Shown one piece after another: positions 1 through 6,444 of a DNA stretch of 10,087 nucleotides. Each line of letters opens with the position of its first letter. Positions within the stretch are counted from its first letter, which is position 1. Origin of the DNA: CAZUGA01 sp964626505 (lineage in GTDB: Bacteria; Pseudomonadota; Gammaproteobacteria; Methylococcales; UBA1147); NCBI GenBank assembly GCA_964626505.1, contig CAZVFR010000121.1:1-10087 (forward strand), written 5' to 3'. The position numbers and the translations under genes were made by a program. Below the pieces are notes generated by a model, which made no database searches, was not told the origin of the DNA, and worked only from the letters and a program-made list of their open reading frames with translations.

Positions 1-537
1 CATTATGGTCGCGGCAATACATGAGATGACCGAGATGCGGGCGAAGAGGGGTAAGCGAAAACGCTTCATTACCGGGTGCAGCAAAAAGATAATCGCAACA
101 ACTACCATTATTAGCATGAGACTGGGAATAATGCCAATTTGCAGAAAAGCCACCGAAATTAGAATGGCGCGTAACCCCAGTACACGAATGCCGAAGGTGA
201 GCCGGGCTAAAGTGATTAACAGCAAGGCGGTCGGAAGCATGATTAGATAAAGAATTGTCCTTCGATTGGCTGGAGGTACCCACTCGAGTGTAAACGACTT
301 ATTCAGGAAACTGCCAAACTGCCGTAGTGCGTCAAAACCGATTAGATCAGGAGATAACATCCCAGGAAATGCAAGCAGACGGGCAAGCACCATCACAAGA
401 GGTGCGCAGGCAAAGACCATCAGGAGCGACAGCCCCACTGGATCGATATGGCCTTTGCGGCGCACGAAGCGATGCCACCAGATAATGTTATCTGGATTCG
501 GACTTGGTTGACCGGGCGTTGCGATACTGGTATTCAT
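1..537 (-). CDS. multi-spanning membrane protein, 7TM_transglut-like (3' part outside window)
   Basis: The reverse strand is open from an ATG at 537 to base 1, giving 179 residues before the gene leaves the window. The N-terminus is short, hydrophilic and Pro/Asn-rich. Hydrophobic segments follow at about 34-58, 94-113, 119-135, 138-154 and 165-179. The stretch with 'LPTALLLITLAR', 'FGIRVLG' and 'LISVAF', then a Leu/Ile-rich helix and 'RLPLFARIS', resembles from memory the 7TM region of proteins where seven helices are fused to an inactive transglutaminase domain (7TM_transglut, UUP1 family). Those proteins often sit beside RimK-like ATP-grasp ligases. Here only about 35 residues separate the first helix from the next, so the usual periplasmic transglutaminase domain seems absent. 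The start lies 7 bases after the adaptor stop, so it is probably translationally coupled; no strong ribosome binding site is visible. Membrane location is sure; family membership is likely but unproven. Confidence 0.72.
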   Translation of the reverse strand, partial: MNTSIATPGQPSPNPDNIIWWHRFVRRKGHIDPVGLSLLMVFACAPLVMVLARLLAFPGMLSPDLIGFDALRQFGSFLNKSFTLEWVPPANRRTILYLIMLPTALLLITLARLTFGIRVLGLRAILISVAFLQIGIIPSLMLIMVVVAIIFLLHPVMKRFRLPLFARISVISCIAATIM

Positions 538-544
538 ATGCCAT

Positions 545-1987
545 TCAACTTTTGGGATTGTGAATTGCCACGATCGCTGACAATCCAGGCAGCAGTTCCT
601 CGGGGGGGTTGAGGAGCCGCACCAATACGCCGACCACCGGTGCTCCTCGCAACCTTGAAAATCTCGGTTGCGGAATGATATCGTCAGACGCTGGCATCTG
701 GAAGTCAGTCGTTAATCCAATTTTGTCGACAACGGCGGAAAACTCGCGCCCAGGAAAAGATTGTAGTGTTACCGTCGCTTCGCTGCCGATTTTTACCTCG
801 GCGATTTCATCTTCGTCGATCCAGGCTTCTATCCAGACATCATTGCCGAGCCACATCGATACCACCGGTATGCCCACTTTCACGGATCCTCCCGGTTGTA
901 CCAGCCAGCGGACAACGGCACCGTCGTTCGGAGCACGGATCAATGAACTATCAAGGTCTGCGTTGACGCCTTCCAGTCTAGCTTTTGCGCGTAGCACATT
1001 AGCTTTGATAACACCGATCCGTTGTTTACGGATCGCTATTCCCTCAGCTTCGAGTCTTACAGCCGCTGCTGCCGATCGTGCGGCAGTATGATTCTGTTTC
1101 GCCACATTTACCATGGCCTGTTCCGTTCTCCGTTCGGCATCAGCATTGCGGACAACTTCTCTCGATATCGCATTGCTGCTGAGCAGCGACTTGCGCAATA
1201 CGTGACGTTGCCGTGCATTGTCCGCCCGGCTTTTAGCCGCGGTAACCTCCGCTTCAGCTGCCTTCTGATTCGCAACGGCTTCCAGCAATTTGTTGTCGAG
1301 GAACCGCTGCTCATGAACAATCGCCAATTGTTCCACCTTCAATTCCTGCTCCAAGCCTTCTAGCTCTGCCTGTACCTCTTGCGCTTCCGAACGAATATGG
1401 CGATCTTCAAAGCGAGCCAGAACCTGGCCCTTTACCACGCGTTCCCCCTCAGCCACTTCAATACTGGCCAACACCCCGTTAAGACGGGTGCCAAGTTCAG
1501 CAAGATGACCCCGCACCATAGCATTACGCGACATGACGTTGACGGACTGATAGTGGATCCACAAACCAATGAGCAGGCAGATAAGTACGAGTACCATACC
1601 CGCGGCAGCCCATCTCAGAAAGCGACGTACTGCGTGCGATCGCAACAACAAGAACGGGCCGCTAGGTGGCGAAATGACAGGTTCACAGACGACGGGCTCG
1701 CCACCGGTTAACATCTTTTTGGGCACTATCTTCGCGGCCTTTTTAGTTGGATTAGCTGTTTGTGGCGGCGGACTAAGAGTCGGCTTACCTGCTATGGACT
1801 TACCTCCCAATGATGCCGCTGGAGGTAAAGGTTTCTCGATCTTTTTAGGACGCTTGGTTGTTTTTTTAGCAGCTGCAATAACCGGATCATTGGCGACGGA
1901 ATCGCTAGCTGCTGATTCTGCTTGGGGTAATGTTTTAGAGACCTTTTTCGTTCGCTTAGAAGCTCGTTTCGGTGGGGAAATTGACAC
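545..1987 (-). CDS. HlyD/EmrA-type membrane fusion (periplasmic adaptor) protein with long basic N-terminal tail
   Basis: This 480-residue protein has adaptor architecture. Residues 1-120 are a Lys/Pro/Ala-rich tail with blocks such as 'KRTKK' and 'KKTTKRPKK'. One membrane helix follows at about 126-146. The first half of a lipoyl-like barrel is at 150-190 ('GVLASIEVAEGERVVKGQVL'). A long Ala/Glu/Arg-rich coiled coil spans about 195-345. The second half-barrel is at 350-380 ('IRAPNDGAVV') and a beta-barrel domain at 380-475 ('GSEATVTLQSFPG', 'LLPGLSAIVAI'). Such proteins bridge an inner-membrane partner to the periplasm or an outer-membrane channel. The start is GTG, supported by AGAAGGA 9 bases upstream. 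The gene follows the hydrolase by 30 bases and precedes the membrane protein by 7, so that membrane protein is its obvious partner. No ABC, MFS or TolC gene is visible. Family adaptors usually have only a short cytosolic tail, so the 120-residue extension is odd. Confidence 0.9.
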   Translation of the reverse strand: MSISPPKRASKRTKKVSKTLPQAESAASDSVANDPVIAAAKKTTKRPKKIEKPLPPAASLGGKSIAGKPTLSPPPQTANPTKKAAKIVPKKMLTGGEPVVCEPVISPPSGPFLLLRSHAVRRFLRWAAAGMVLVLICLLIGLWIHYQSVNVMSRNAMVRGHLAELGTRLNGVLASIEVAEGERVVKGQVLARFEDRHIRSEAQEVQAELEGLEQELKVEQLAIVHEQRFLDNKLLEAVANQKAAEAEVTAAKSRADNARQRHVLRKSLLSSNAISREVVRNADAERRTEQAMVNVAKQNHTAARSAAAAVRLEAEGIAIRKQRIGVIKANVLRAKARLEGVNADLDSSLIRAPNDGAVVRWLVQPGGSVKVGIPVVSMWLGNDVWIEAWIDEDEIAEVKIGSEATVTLQSFPGREFSAVVDKIGLTTDFQMPASDDIIPQPRFSRLRGAPVVGVLVRLLNPPEELLPGLSAIVAIHNPKS

Positions 1988-2017
1988 CAGACTATCCTTC
2001 TACTTGGTAATAATTGT

Positions 2018-2905
2018 TCATTGCACCTGTTTTGGTATAACCCTTTCTTCCTTCTTGGATGACTGTCCATTGGATCTTTCGAAAAGAGCACTAAACGCCC
2101 GTTCAGCAAGAGCGCCATGCTGACAAAACTCGTGAAAAACGTGCCCCACTCCAGGTACTTCAGTATAGCTGACGCGCGGTTCGAATCCATAGGCTTCAGC
2201 TGCCGCGCGCATCGTTGCCACCCATTTTCGCGCCCTTTGCACACGGGTCTTACCTTGCTGTTCATCCAGTTCCGGGTTACTTCTTAGCCCGGTTAAGGTA
2301 ACGTCATTCGCACCTACCAGGACAGTCACCGGAACACAAAGAAATTGCTCAGGATTGAAAATCATCCTGGGTAGCTTGCGACTTGAGTGAATTCCGTAAG
2401 GGAATTTAATCCGGGTATCCGGAAAGGTGTGCCATCCTGCAGCGGCAACGACGGCGCGAGAAACCTTATGTGGATGCGCCATCAAGTATCGATGGGCGAA
2501 TTGCGCGCCACCTGAGTAACCCAGCAAGTTGATTTGCGTGGTGTCTGCTCCTGTCAGGGAAGCAACCTCATCTAAACAATCGTTAAGGAATAGATCTGCC
2601 CGCTGCCCCCGTCCCAATCGCCCCAAGCGCTGATAATCCGCATGCTGCTCTTCAGTAAATCTCGGTGCAACCAAGGTTATACCATAACTCTCGCAGAAAT
2701 TTATGAAGACATTCGCTAGCTCGCGGAAGTTGCGGGATTGTCCGTGTATACATGCGAGTACCGGTAACTCATCTACACTAGAAGTTGGCACGTAGACAAG
2801 ATACTCCAGACTTGGGTCGATTCGCAAAGCACGCACAACGGCCGTCCCGCGAGGGAACGTTTGTCGCGGATGATTGTTATGGGTAGCCAGATTGTTTATA
2901 TTCAT
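2018..2905 (-). CDS. alpha/beta hydrolase, PHB-depolymerase/feruloyl-esterase-like
   Basis: This 295-residue protein carries the full marks of an alpha/beta-hydrolase fold. The oxyanion-side segment is 'VLACIHGQSRNF' (about 49-60). The nucleophile elbow 'LLGYSGGAQFA' puts the serine at 131. A probable acid is Asp201 in 'VLVGANDVT', and the catalytic His255 is in 'PGVGHVFHEF'. There is no signal peptide and no membrane segment, so it should act in the cytosol. Overall layout recalls the PHB depolymerase/esterase and dienelactone-hydrolase-like groups. The substrate cannot be read from sequence; esters, thioesters or small amides are possible. The ATG at 2905 lies 2 bases after the stop of the upstream P-loop gene, which implies translational coupling and a shared pathway. 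The C-terminus from about 278 is polar and Lys/Gln-rich and is probably disordered. Confidence 0.85.
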   Translation of the reverse strand: MNINNLATHNNHPRQTFPRGTAVVRALRIDPSLEYLVYVPTSSVDELPVLACIHGQSRNFRELANVFINFCESYGITLVAPRFTEEQHADYQRLGRLGRGQRADLFLNDCLDEVASLTGADTTQINLLGYSGGAQFAHRYLMAHPHKVSRAVVAAAGWHTFPDTRIKFPYGIHSSRKLPRMIFNPEQFLCVPVTVLVGANDVTLTGLRSNPELDEQQGKTRVQRARKWVATMRAAAEAYGFEPRVSYTEVPGVGHVFHEFCQHGALAERAFSALFERSNGQSSKKEERVIPKQVQ

Positions 2906-2907
2906 TC

Positions 2908-4209
2908 TTATATTGCTTGATCAAGGTTTTCAATTTTGTGTGAAATTTCGTCGGCATCCAGCTGGATTTGCTCGATCAAGTTCATCGCAGTAGTCGCCAT
3001 GGACAGCTCTTCCCTGTTGTACACTGGAAGATCCAAAGCCTTTCTGGCTTCTTCGGATTGCAGTGGCGCAGAAGAAATTACACCACTTATGGCTAATACC
3101 TGCGTATTCTGAGTGTTCAACCAGTTGACTCCTGCGCTGGCCCCCATCGAATCCCTCGCGGCAACTACGATACCACTCACCAGTTGGTTAAATACCGGCG
3201 ATTGCAGCAATGCGGCTGTTTCTCGTTGGAAAACACCGTCCGCGATCTCGAGTATTATGATATCAACGCCCTCCTGTGCTACTTGATCCACCAGTGTCAT
3301 GAGTATGCATTCGATTTCCTTGGGTGATGCCAGATAGGTTGTTACCATTCCCGCATCGGTGAAATCTAACACCGGTGAAGCTCCAGCGTCCTTTAGCAAC
3401 CAGGTGTCTCCGCCTGCACCGGTGCCGGTGATTTTCGCGTAACCGACGCGAAGTCCGCCAGCAATCAATCCCTTGGCAAAATACGCTGCGGTTTGCGTTT
3501 TTCCGGAGTCCATACTCGTTCCAACAACCGCCACAGTAGTGGGGTGGGGGACACCGATCTTATTTTTGGGTTGAATAGCGAAATCACGTAAATTGATACG
3601 CAGACCATCGGTATCTGCCAACAGACCGATTGGAGTAATATGTGTGGGTCCCTTAGTAATCCGGTTATGCCAGGAAACAGCTCGCGACGCTAATCCACCC
3701 CCAGCCACTAGGTGACAGGGTCCCATAGTTTCTGGAAGCAGTGCTTCGAATTGACTGGATGCATAGCGGTTGCCATAGGCAACAACAATTTCATCTCCCT
3801 CGAACATTACCTTGCGACGGCCATTTGCCAACTGGAGTCCGGCATGATGTCCTATTGCATCCACGCGTGCCAGTACAAGATCCCCGGCATTCGGCGAACC
3901 TTCGGTACGTATCGTCGAAATTGCGGCATCATAAGGCACACGCCGGGTGGTAAATGCCCAAGAAGCACGACGCAGTCGGGCCATGTCCGGTTGCATACGG
4001 TTGGCCGAGGTCACCGATTTAAAAGGATGAGCACCTGGTTCCCGTACGCTCCGAAACTTCACAACATCCGATTTGTTGGTGAGAATATGCTCGGGGTTTT
4101 CGTTCAATGTGCGTTGTGATTGATCCCGTAATTGTTCACGGTGTTTTTTATATTGTGGTTGCTTCATAGCGGGAGAATACAACATTGTGAATGATCCGGT
4201 TTGAGGCAT
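2908..4209 (-). CDS. P-loop protein resembling DUF1611/DgcN family
   Basis: This 433-residue soluble protein starts with a basic, Gln/Arg-rich stretch (1-75), followed by a probable N-terminal domain (about 85-215). A nucleotide-binding domain then begins at 'TVAVVGTSMDSGKTQTA', a Walker A motif with Lys237, of the type seen in dethiobiotin-synthetase and MobB-like SIMIBI NTPases and in DUF1611. A Walker-B-like strand 'DIIILEIADG' lies near 316-325. DUF1611 includes DgcN, described as a D-glutamate N-acetyltransferase acting with the racemase DgcA. The resemblance here is in overall layout and P-loop position, not certain orthology, so the reaction is open. The ATG at 4209 is preceded by AAAAGG at short distance. 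Internal ATGs at residues 9 and 15 lack a comparable site. As first gene of the operon it probably supplies the enzymatic step feeding the hydrolase and membrane components. Confidence 0.7.
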   Translation of the reverse strand: MPQTGSFTMLYSPAMKQPQYKKHREQLRDQSQRTLNENPEHILTNKSDVVKFRSVREPGAHPFKSVTSANRMQPDMARLRRASWAFTTRRVPYDAAISTIRTEGSPNAGDLVLARVDAIGHHAGLQLANGRRKVMFEGDEIVVAYGNRYASSQFEALLPETMGPCHLVAGGGLASRAVSWHNRITKGPTHITPIGLLADTDGLRINLRDFAIQPKNKIGVPHPTTVAVVGTSMDSGKTQTAAYFAKGLIAGGLRVGYAKITGTGAGGDTWLLKDAGASPVLDFTDAGMVTTYLASPKEIECILMTLVDQVAQEGVDIIILEIADGVFQRETAALLQSPVFNQLVSGIVVAARDSMGASAGVNWLNTQNTQVLAISGVISSAPLQSEEARKALDLPVYNREELSMATTAMNLIEQIQLDADEISHKIENLDQAI

Positions 4210-4430
4210 TAAACCTTTTCGTATGTGTCTAAAATTGACTAAATTATATTGATTGAATATATTTAATTTTGGTGCAAATAATTTAAATCTATGAATAGAA
4301 TCATGCGACTACTAAGGGATAACATTTTATTCATTTGTCTGCGTCCTTAAAGTTTTTATACGATTAATAAATTGGTTGAGCGAATTGATATCCAGCTTGT
4401 GGATTACTATCAACTTACTTCACTCATGCA
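4210..4430. other. AT-rich intergenic region upstream of the operon
   Basis: About 220 bases of AT-rich DNA separate the operon start from the decayed genes to the right. It should hold the operon promoter and any operator. I see no convincing hairpin terminator, small ORF or strong dyad in it. Confidence 0.6.
4243..4248 (-). promoter_or_regulatory. candidate -10 box for the leftward operon
   Basis: The minus strand carries a perfect TATAAT at 4248-4243, 34 bases before the operon's first ATG, inside very AT-rich DNA. No good -35 hexamer is found at 16-18 bases: the best is CAAAAT at 4271-4266, and TTGCAC at 4277-4272 is too far. AT-rich DNA throws up TATAAT by chance, so this is only a candidate. 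Confidence 0.3.
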
Positions 4431-4618
4431 ATGCGATCATTTTTATACCAAAGTGACCCCACTAAGCAGGCACCTTTACTCGAACTGAGCATCGGCACAG
4501 CCGGTCTGGAAGGCAATATACAAGTATTGCGGATGATTTTGTTGGTGGTAAACGTATCGGTTTGGCTCTGATTCGCAGCGATAATGACTGGCTTGTTCAT
4601 CCTTGGCTACCTGTCTAG
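4431..4618 (+). pseudogene. fragment of an unrecognised gene with a frameshift
   Basis: Two adjacent frames give protein-like sequence that joins if one base is restored near 4530. The first frame, from ATG 4431, reads '...QAPLLELSIGTAGLEGN' up to 'IQVL'. After restoring a G (TTGCGG read as TTGGCGG), the next frame reads 'ADDFVGGKRIGLALI' and 'DNDWLVHPWLPV' to TAG at 4616-4618. The composite is about 62 residues, too short for most enzymes, so it is probably the 3' end of a lost gene. I do not recognise the family. Chance cannot be excluded, because neither half alone is long. It points convergently at the broken HPF-like gene, 21 bases away. Confidence 0.3.
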
Positions 4619-4639
4619 TTTACGGTTTGGTCAGACTGA

Positions 4640-4986
4640 CTATAGCGCGTCCGATATCGGCGGGCGGCCCGACTTGAGCAGGGTTTGCTTACGGTTGATT
4701 CTGCGTGACACAGTACGCCCGGCGCGATCAGTCGCGCGATCGATGGCGACGTACAGGTCGGCCTCGATATCTTCGATCACCACATCGGGTAGATGGGTCA
4801 GCACCACCTGTAAATGACAGCATTTGCCCTCACCGCCGTGCAGGTCGTTGCTGTCGGATAGCCGCATCAAAAAACCCGCTGGATGTGTTCGTCAGAGCGG
4901 GTCAGGGCTAAACGTAGCCGCCGTTCGGCATGGTTGCGGAGGGCGGTGGTCAGGGAAAAATTGCATGCTTGGATATCAATCTGCAT
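4640..4986 (-). pseudogene. HPF/RaiA-like ribosome-associated protein, frameshifted
   Basis: From ATG 4986 the reverse strand encodes 'MQIDIQACNFSLTTALRNHA', then 'ERRLRLALTRSDEHIQRVF', and stops at TGA. The -1 frame continues at once with 'MRLSDSNDLHGGEGKCCHLQ', then 'VVLTHLPDVVIEDIEADLYV', then 'AIDRATDRAGRTVSRRINR', ending at TAG 4640-4642. The composite, about 115 residues, matches the sigma-54-modulation/HPF/RaiA fold in length and layout: the opening 'MQIDIQA', 'TxALRxHAERRL', and a final helix 'DLYVAIDRATDRAGR'. These proteins bind the ribosome's decoding region in resting cells. The break lies in GTTTTTTG (4866-4873 area); one more T would restore the frame. The ribosome binding site AAAGGAG 7 bases upstream of the ATG is intact, so the loss is recent or only apparent. 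The gene is divergent from nhaR (121-base gap), which suggests NhaR control. Confidence 0.75.
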
Positions 4987-5040
4987 AAGGTACTCCTTTA
5001 GGATTCTGTTTCCGTTTGACGTGTAGTATGCTAAGCGCGT

Positions 5041-5068
5041 TTGACAGCCAAATAAAGTCGATTATTGT
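5041..5068 (+). promoter_or_regulatory. candidate sigma-70 promoter of nhaR (first copy)
   Basis: A perfect -35 TTGACA at 5041-5046 is followed after 16 bases by TATTGT at 5063-5068, a four-of-six match to the -10 consensus. It lies 40 bases before the nhaR ATG in the divergent region shared with the HPF-like gene. The spacing fits a housekeeping promoter. Confidence 0.45.
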
Positions 5069-5079
5069 TGTTGTTTAAT
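5061..5079. promoter_or_regulatory. possible LysR-type dyad ATTA-N11-TAAT
   Basis: ATTA (5061-5064) and TAAT (5076-5079) form a short dyad with 11 bases between, the spacing seen in LysR-family sites. It overlaps the candidate -10 box, which would suit autoregulation. The arms are only 4 bases and AT-only, so chance is a serious alternative. Confidence 0.22.
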
Positions 5080-5107
5080 TCGAAAAATACGAAGTAAAGG
5101 CGATCCA

Positions 5108-6004
5108 ATGGTTAACTACAAACATCTGCACTACTTCTGGGCTGTGGCCAGGGAGGGTAGCGTCGCCCGCGCCAGTGAACGACTGCACCTGACGCCGCAA
5201 ACGATCAGCGGGCAGCTGAGTCTACTGGAGGAGCATCTTGGGGTGGGCCTGTTCACCCGGGTTGGCCGCAACCTGGAACTCACCGAGACTGGCAGGCTGG
5301 TGCTGAGCTATGCCGATGAGATTTTTTCGCTGGGCGGTGAGCTGGAAGAAGTGATGCATCAGCTGTCGGATACCCCGCCCAGGCTAATACGGGTCGGCGT
5401 GGTCGATGTGGTGCCCAAATCCATCGCTCATCGTATCCTTGAACCCGCTCTGCGGATGCCGGAGCCGGTGCGCATGATTTGCCGCGAGGCGAGTATCGAG
5501 ACGCTGTTGGCGGAACTGACAGTACACCGCCTTGATTTGGTGGTGGCCGACCGGCCTATCCCTCCCACGGTCAGTACACGGGGCTTCAATCACAAGCTTG
5601 GCGAGTGCGCAGTCAGCTTCTTTGCCGCGGAGAAACTGGCAAAGAAGCTAAAAGGTGATTTTCCCGGCTGTCTGGACGGTGTTCCGTTACTGTTGCCCAG
5701 CAGCGGGACTCAGTTACGTTCCAACATCGACCGGTGGCTGGACAAACTTCGCATCCATCCGCGCGTGATTGCCGAGTTTGATGACAGCGCACTGATGAAA
5801 GCCTTCGGTCGGGAAGAAGCGGGAGTCTTTATCGCACCCGCCGCTATCGAGGCAGAGGTGGAGTGGCAGTATCAGGTGAGCAAGATTGGCCGGGTCGATG
5901 CGGTAAGGGAGCATTTCTACGCCATTTCTGTCGAACGCCGACTCACGCATCCTATCGTCGCTGCGGTGGTGGAGGCAGCCCGCGAGTCGCTGTTTGTCGA
6001 TTAA
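5108..6004 (+). CDS. nhaR: LysR-family regulator, NhaR type (copy 1)
   Basis: This 298-residue protein has the NhaR opening 'NYKHLHYFWAVAREGSVARA' and a winged helix-turn-helix over about residues 5-65 ('LTPQTISGQLSLLEEHLG', 'LTETGRLVLSYADEIFSLG'). The linker helix follows, then a periplasmic-binding-like effector domain from about 92. Full-length NhaR is about 300 residues, so it is complete. NhaR responds to Na+ and in Escherichia coli activates nhaA and the pgaABCD operon. No nhaA or pga gene lies in this window, so its targets here are unknown. ATG 5108 is preceded by AAAGG 7 bases upstream, and the next Met is inside the effector domain. It is divergent from the HPF-like gene and followed closely by the BON remnant, its likeliest former targets. 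It is convergent with a second nhaR copy. Confidence 0.9.
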   Translation: MVNYKHLHYFWAVAREGSVARASERLHLTPQTISGQLSLLEEHLGVGLFTRVGRNLELTETGRLVLSYADEIFSLGGELEEVMHQLSDTPPRLIRVGVVDVVPKSIAHRILEPALRMPEPVRMICREASIETLLAELTVHRLDLVVADRPIPPTVSTRGFNHKLGECAVSFFAAEKLAKKLKGDFPGCLDGVPLLLPSSGTQLRSNIDRWLDKLRIHPRVIAEFDDSALMKAFGREEAGVFIAPAAIEAEVEWQYQVSKIGRVDAVREHFYAISVERRLTHPIVAAVVEAARESLFVD

Positions 6005-6104
6005 ATTGGTCGGGATGAATGATATGAATTAAGAATTGAACCCTAACCCCAAGGTGAAAACAGGCGTCGATCATGGCCCCTGGAATTCTAAATCGGAGGT
6101 GCAA
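6005..6104. other. spacer between nhaR copy 1 and BON remnant
   Basis: These 100 bases hold only the BON remnant's ribosome binding site. No terminator hairpin follows nhaR, so the two were probably co-transcribed. Confidence 0.5.
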
Positions 6105-6295
6105 ATGAAGAATGAGCTAATGGGTTTCATTGGAGGGGCTTTTTTTTACTGATACTGGGTCTGTTTCCGGTAACCCCGGTGCTGGCTCGGAGTGATGATC
6201 TTATTCAGCGCGAAATCGAGGCGCAGATCGCCAAGTCTACGGTGCTGTGGGACACCCGGATCGAGGTACATGTGGAACAGCGGCTGGTAAGGTGA
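6105..6295 (+). pseudogene. truncated secreted BON-domain protein, frameshifted in its signal peptide
   Basis: GGAGG at 6095-6099 sits 5 bases before ATG 6105. The frame reads 'MKNELMGFIGGAFFFY' and stops at TGA 6150-6152, just after a run of eight T. The -1 frame continues 'LLILGLFPVTPVLA', which completes a textbook signal peptide, then 'RSDDLIQREIEAQIAKSTVL' and 'WDTRIEVHVEQRLVR' before TGA 6293-6295. The mature part resembles the start of a BON domain, as in OsmY-like periplasmic proteins, where a segment like 'VEQRLVRLTG' opens the core. A further one-base loss at AGGTGACCGG ends the similarity there, and the remaining two-thirds of a BON domain is missing. So it has at least two frame breaks and a 3' truncation. 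It lies 100 bases after nhaR in the same direction. Confidence 0.6.
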
Positions 6296-6404
6296 CCGGC
6301 TTCTGCCGTTTGCTACAATTGGGCAACATTCTAAAATGAAATATCCGTTTTTCCGTGTTGCATTTCGTACCTTTATGGGATTTAACCCGGCTTATTAACT
6401 CCAG

Positions 6405-6432
6405 GGGTCTCATATGTGTTAGGCCCTTTTTT
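6405..6432 (+). terminator. candidate rho-independent terminator
   Basis: GGGTCT (6405-6410) can pair with AGGCCC (6421-6426) across a 10-base loop, with one G-T wobble, followed directly by six T (6427-6432). It would end rightward transcription from nhaR copy 1 and the BON remnant just before the convergent second nhaR. On the reverse strand there is no T tract after the stem, so it should act in one direction only. The stem is short. Confidence 0.5.
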
Positions 6433-6444
6433 GTTCCGTAACAG

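Noticed and set aside
5..511. Two 81-codon plus-strand frames
   Set aside because: They are antisense to a clear multi-helix membrane protein; Arg/Ser/Ile-rich sequence with no motif.
609..2123. Long plus-strand open frames (609-1091, 1022-1363, 1379-1711, 1569-2123)
   Set aside because: They lie antisense to the intact HlyD-type gene and hydrolase, have no ribosome binding site or family features, and are explained by the codon bias of the genuine strand.
3712..4119. Plus-strand frames of 135 and 70 codons opposite the P-loop gene
   Set aside because: Composition is Cys/His/Arg-rich and unlike a folded protein; the reverse-strand frame has a Walker A motif and full length.
4640..4870. Separate 76-residue gene starting at TTG 4870
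   Set aside because: No ribosome binding site precedes it, and the missing N-terminal strand and helix of the HPF/RaiA fold lie directly upstream in the other frame.
4864..4874. Programmed -1 frameshift in the HPF-like gene
   Set aside because: The zero-frame reading GTT TTT TGA does not place the canonical heptamer (X XXY YYZ) correctly and HPF/RaiA genes are not known to use recoding, so a one-base loss is simpler.
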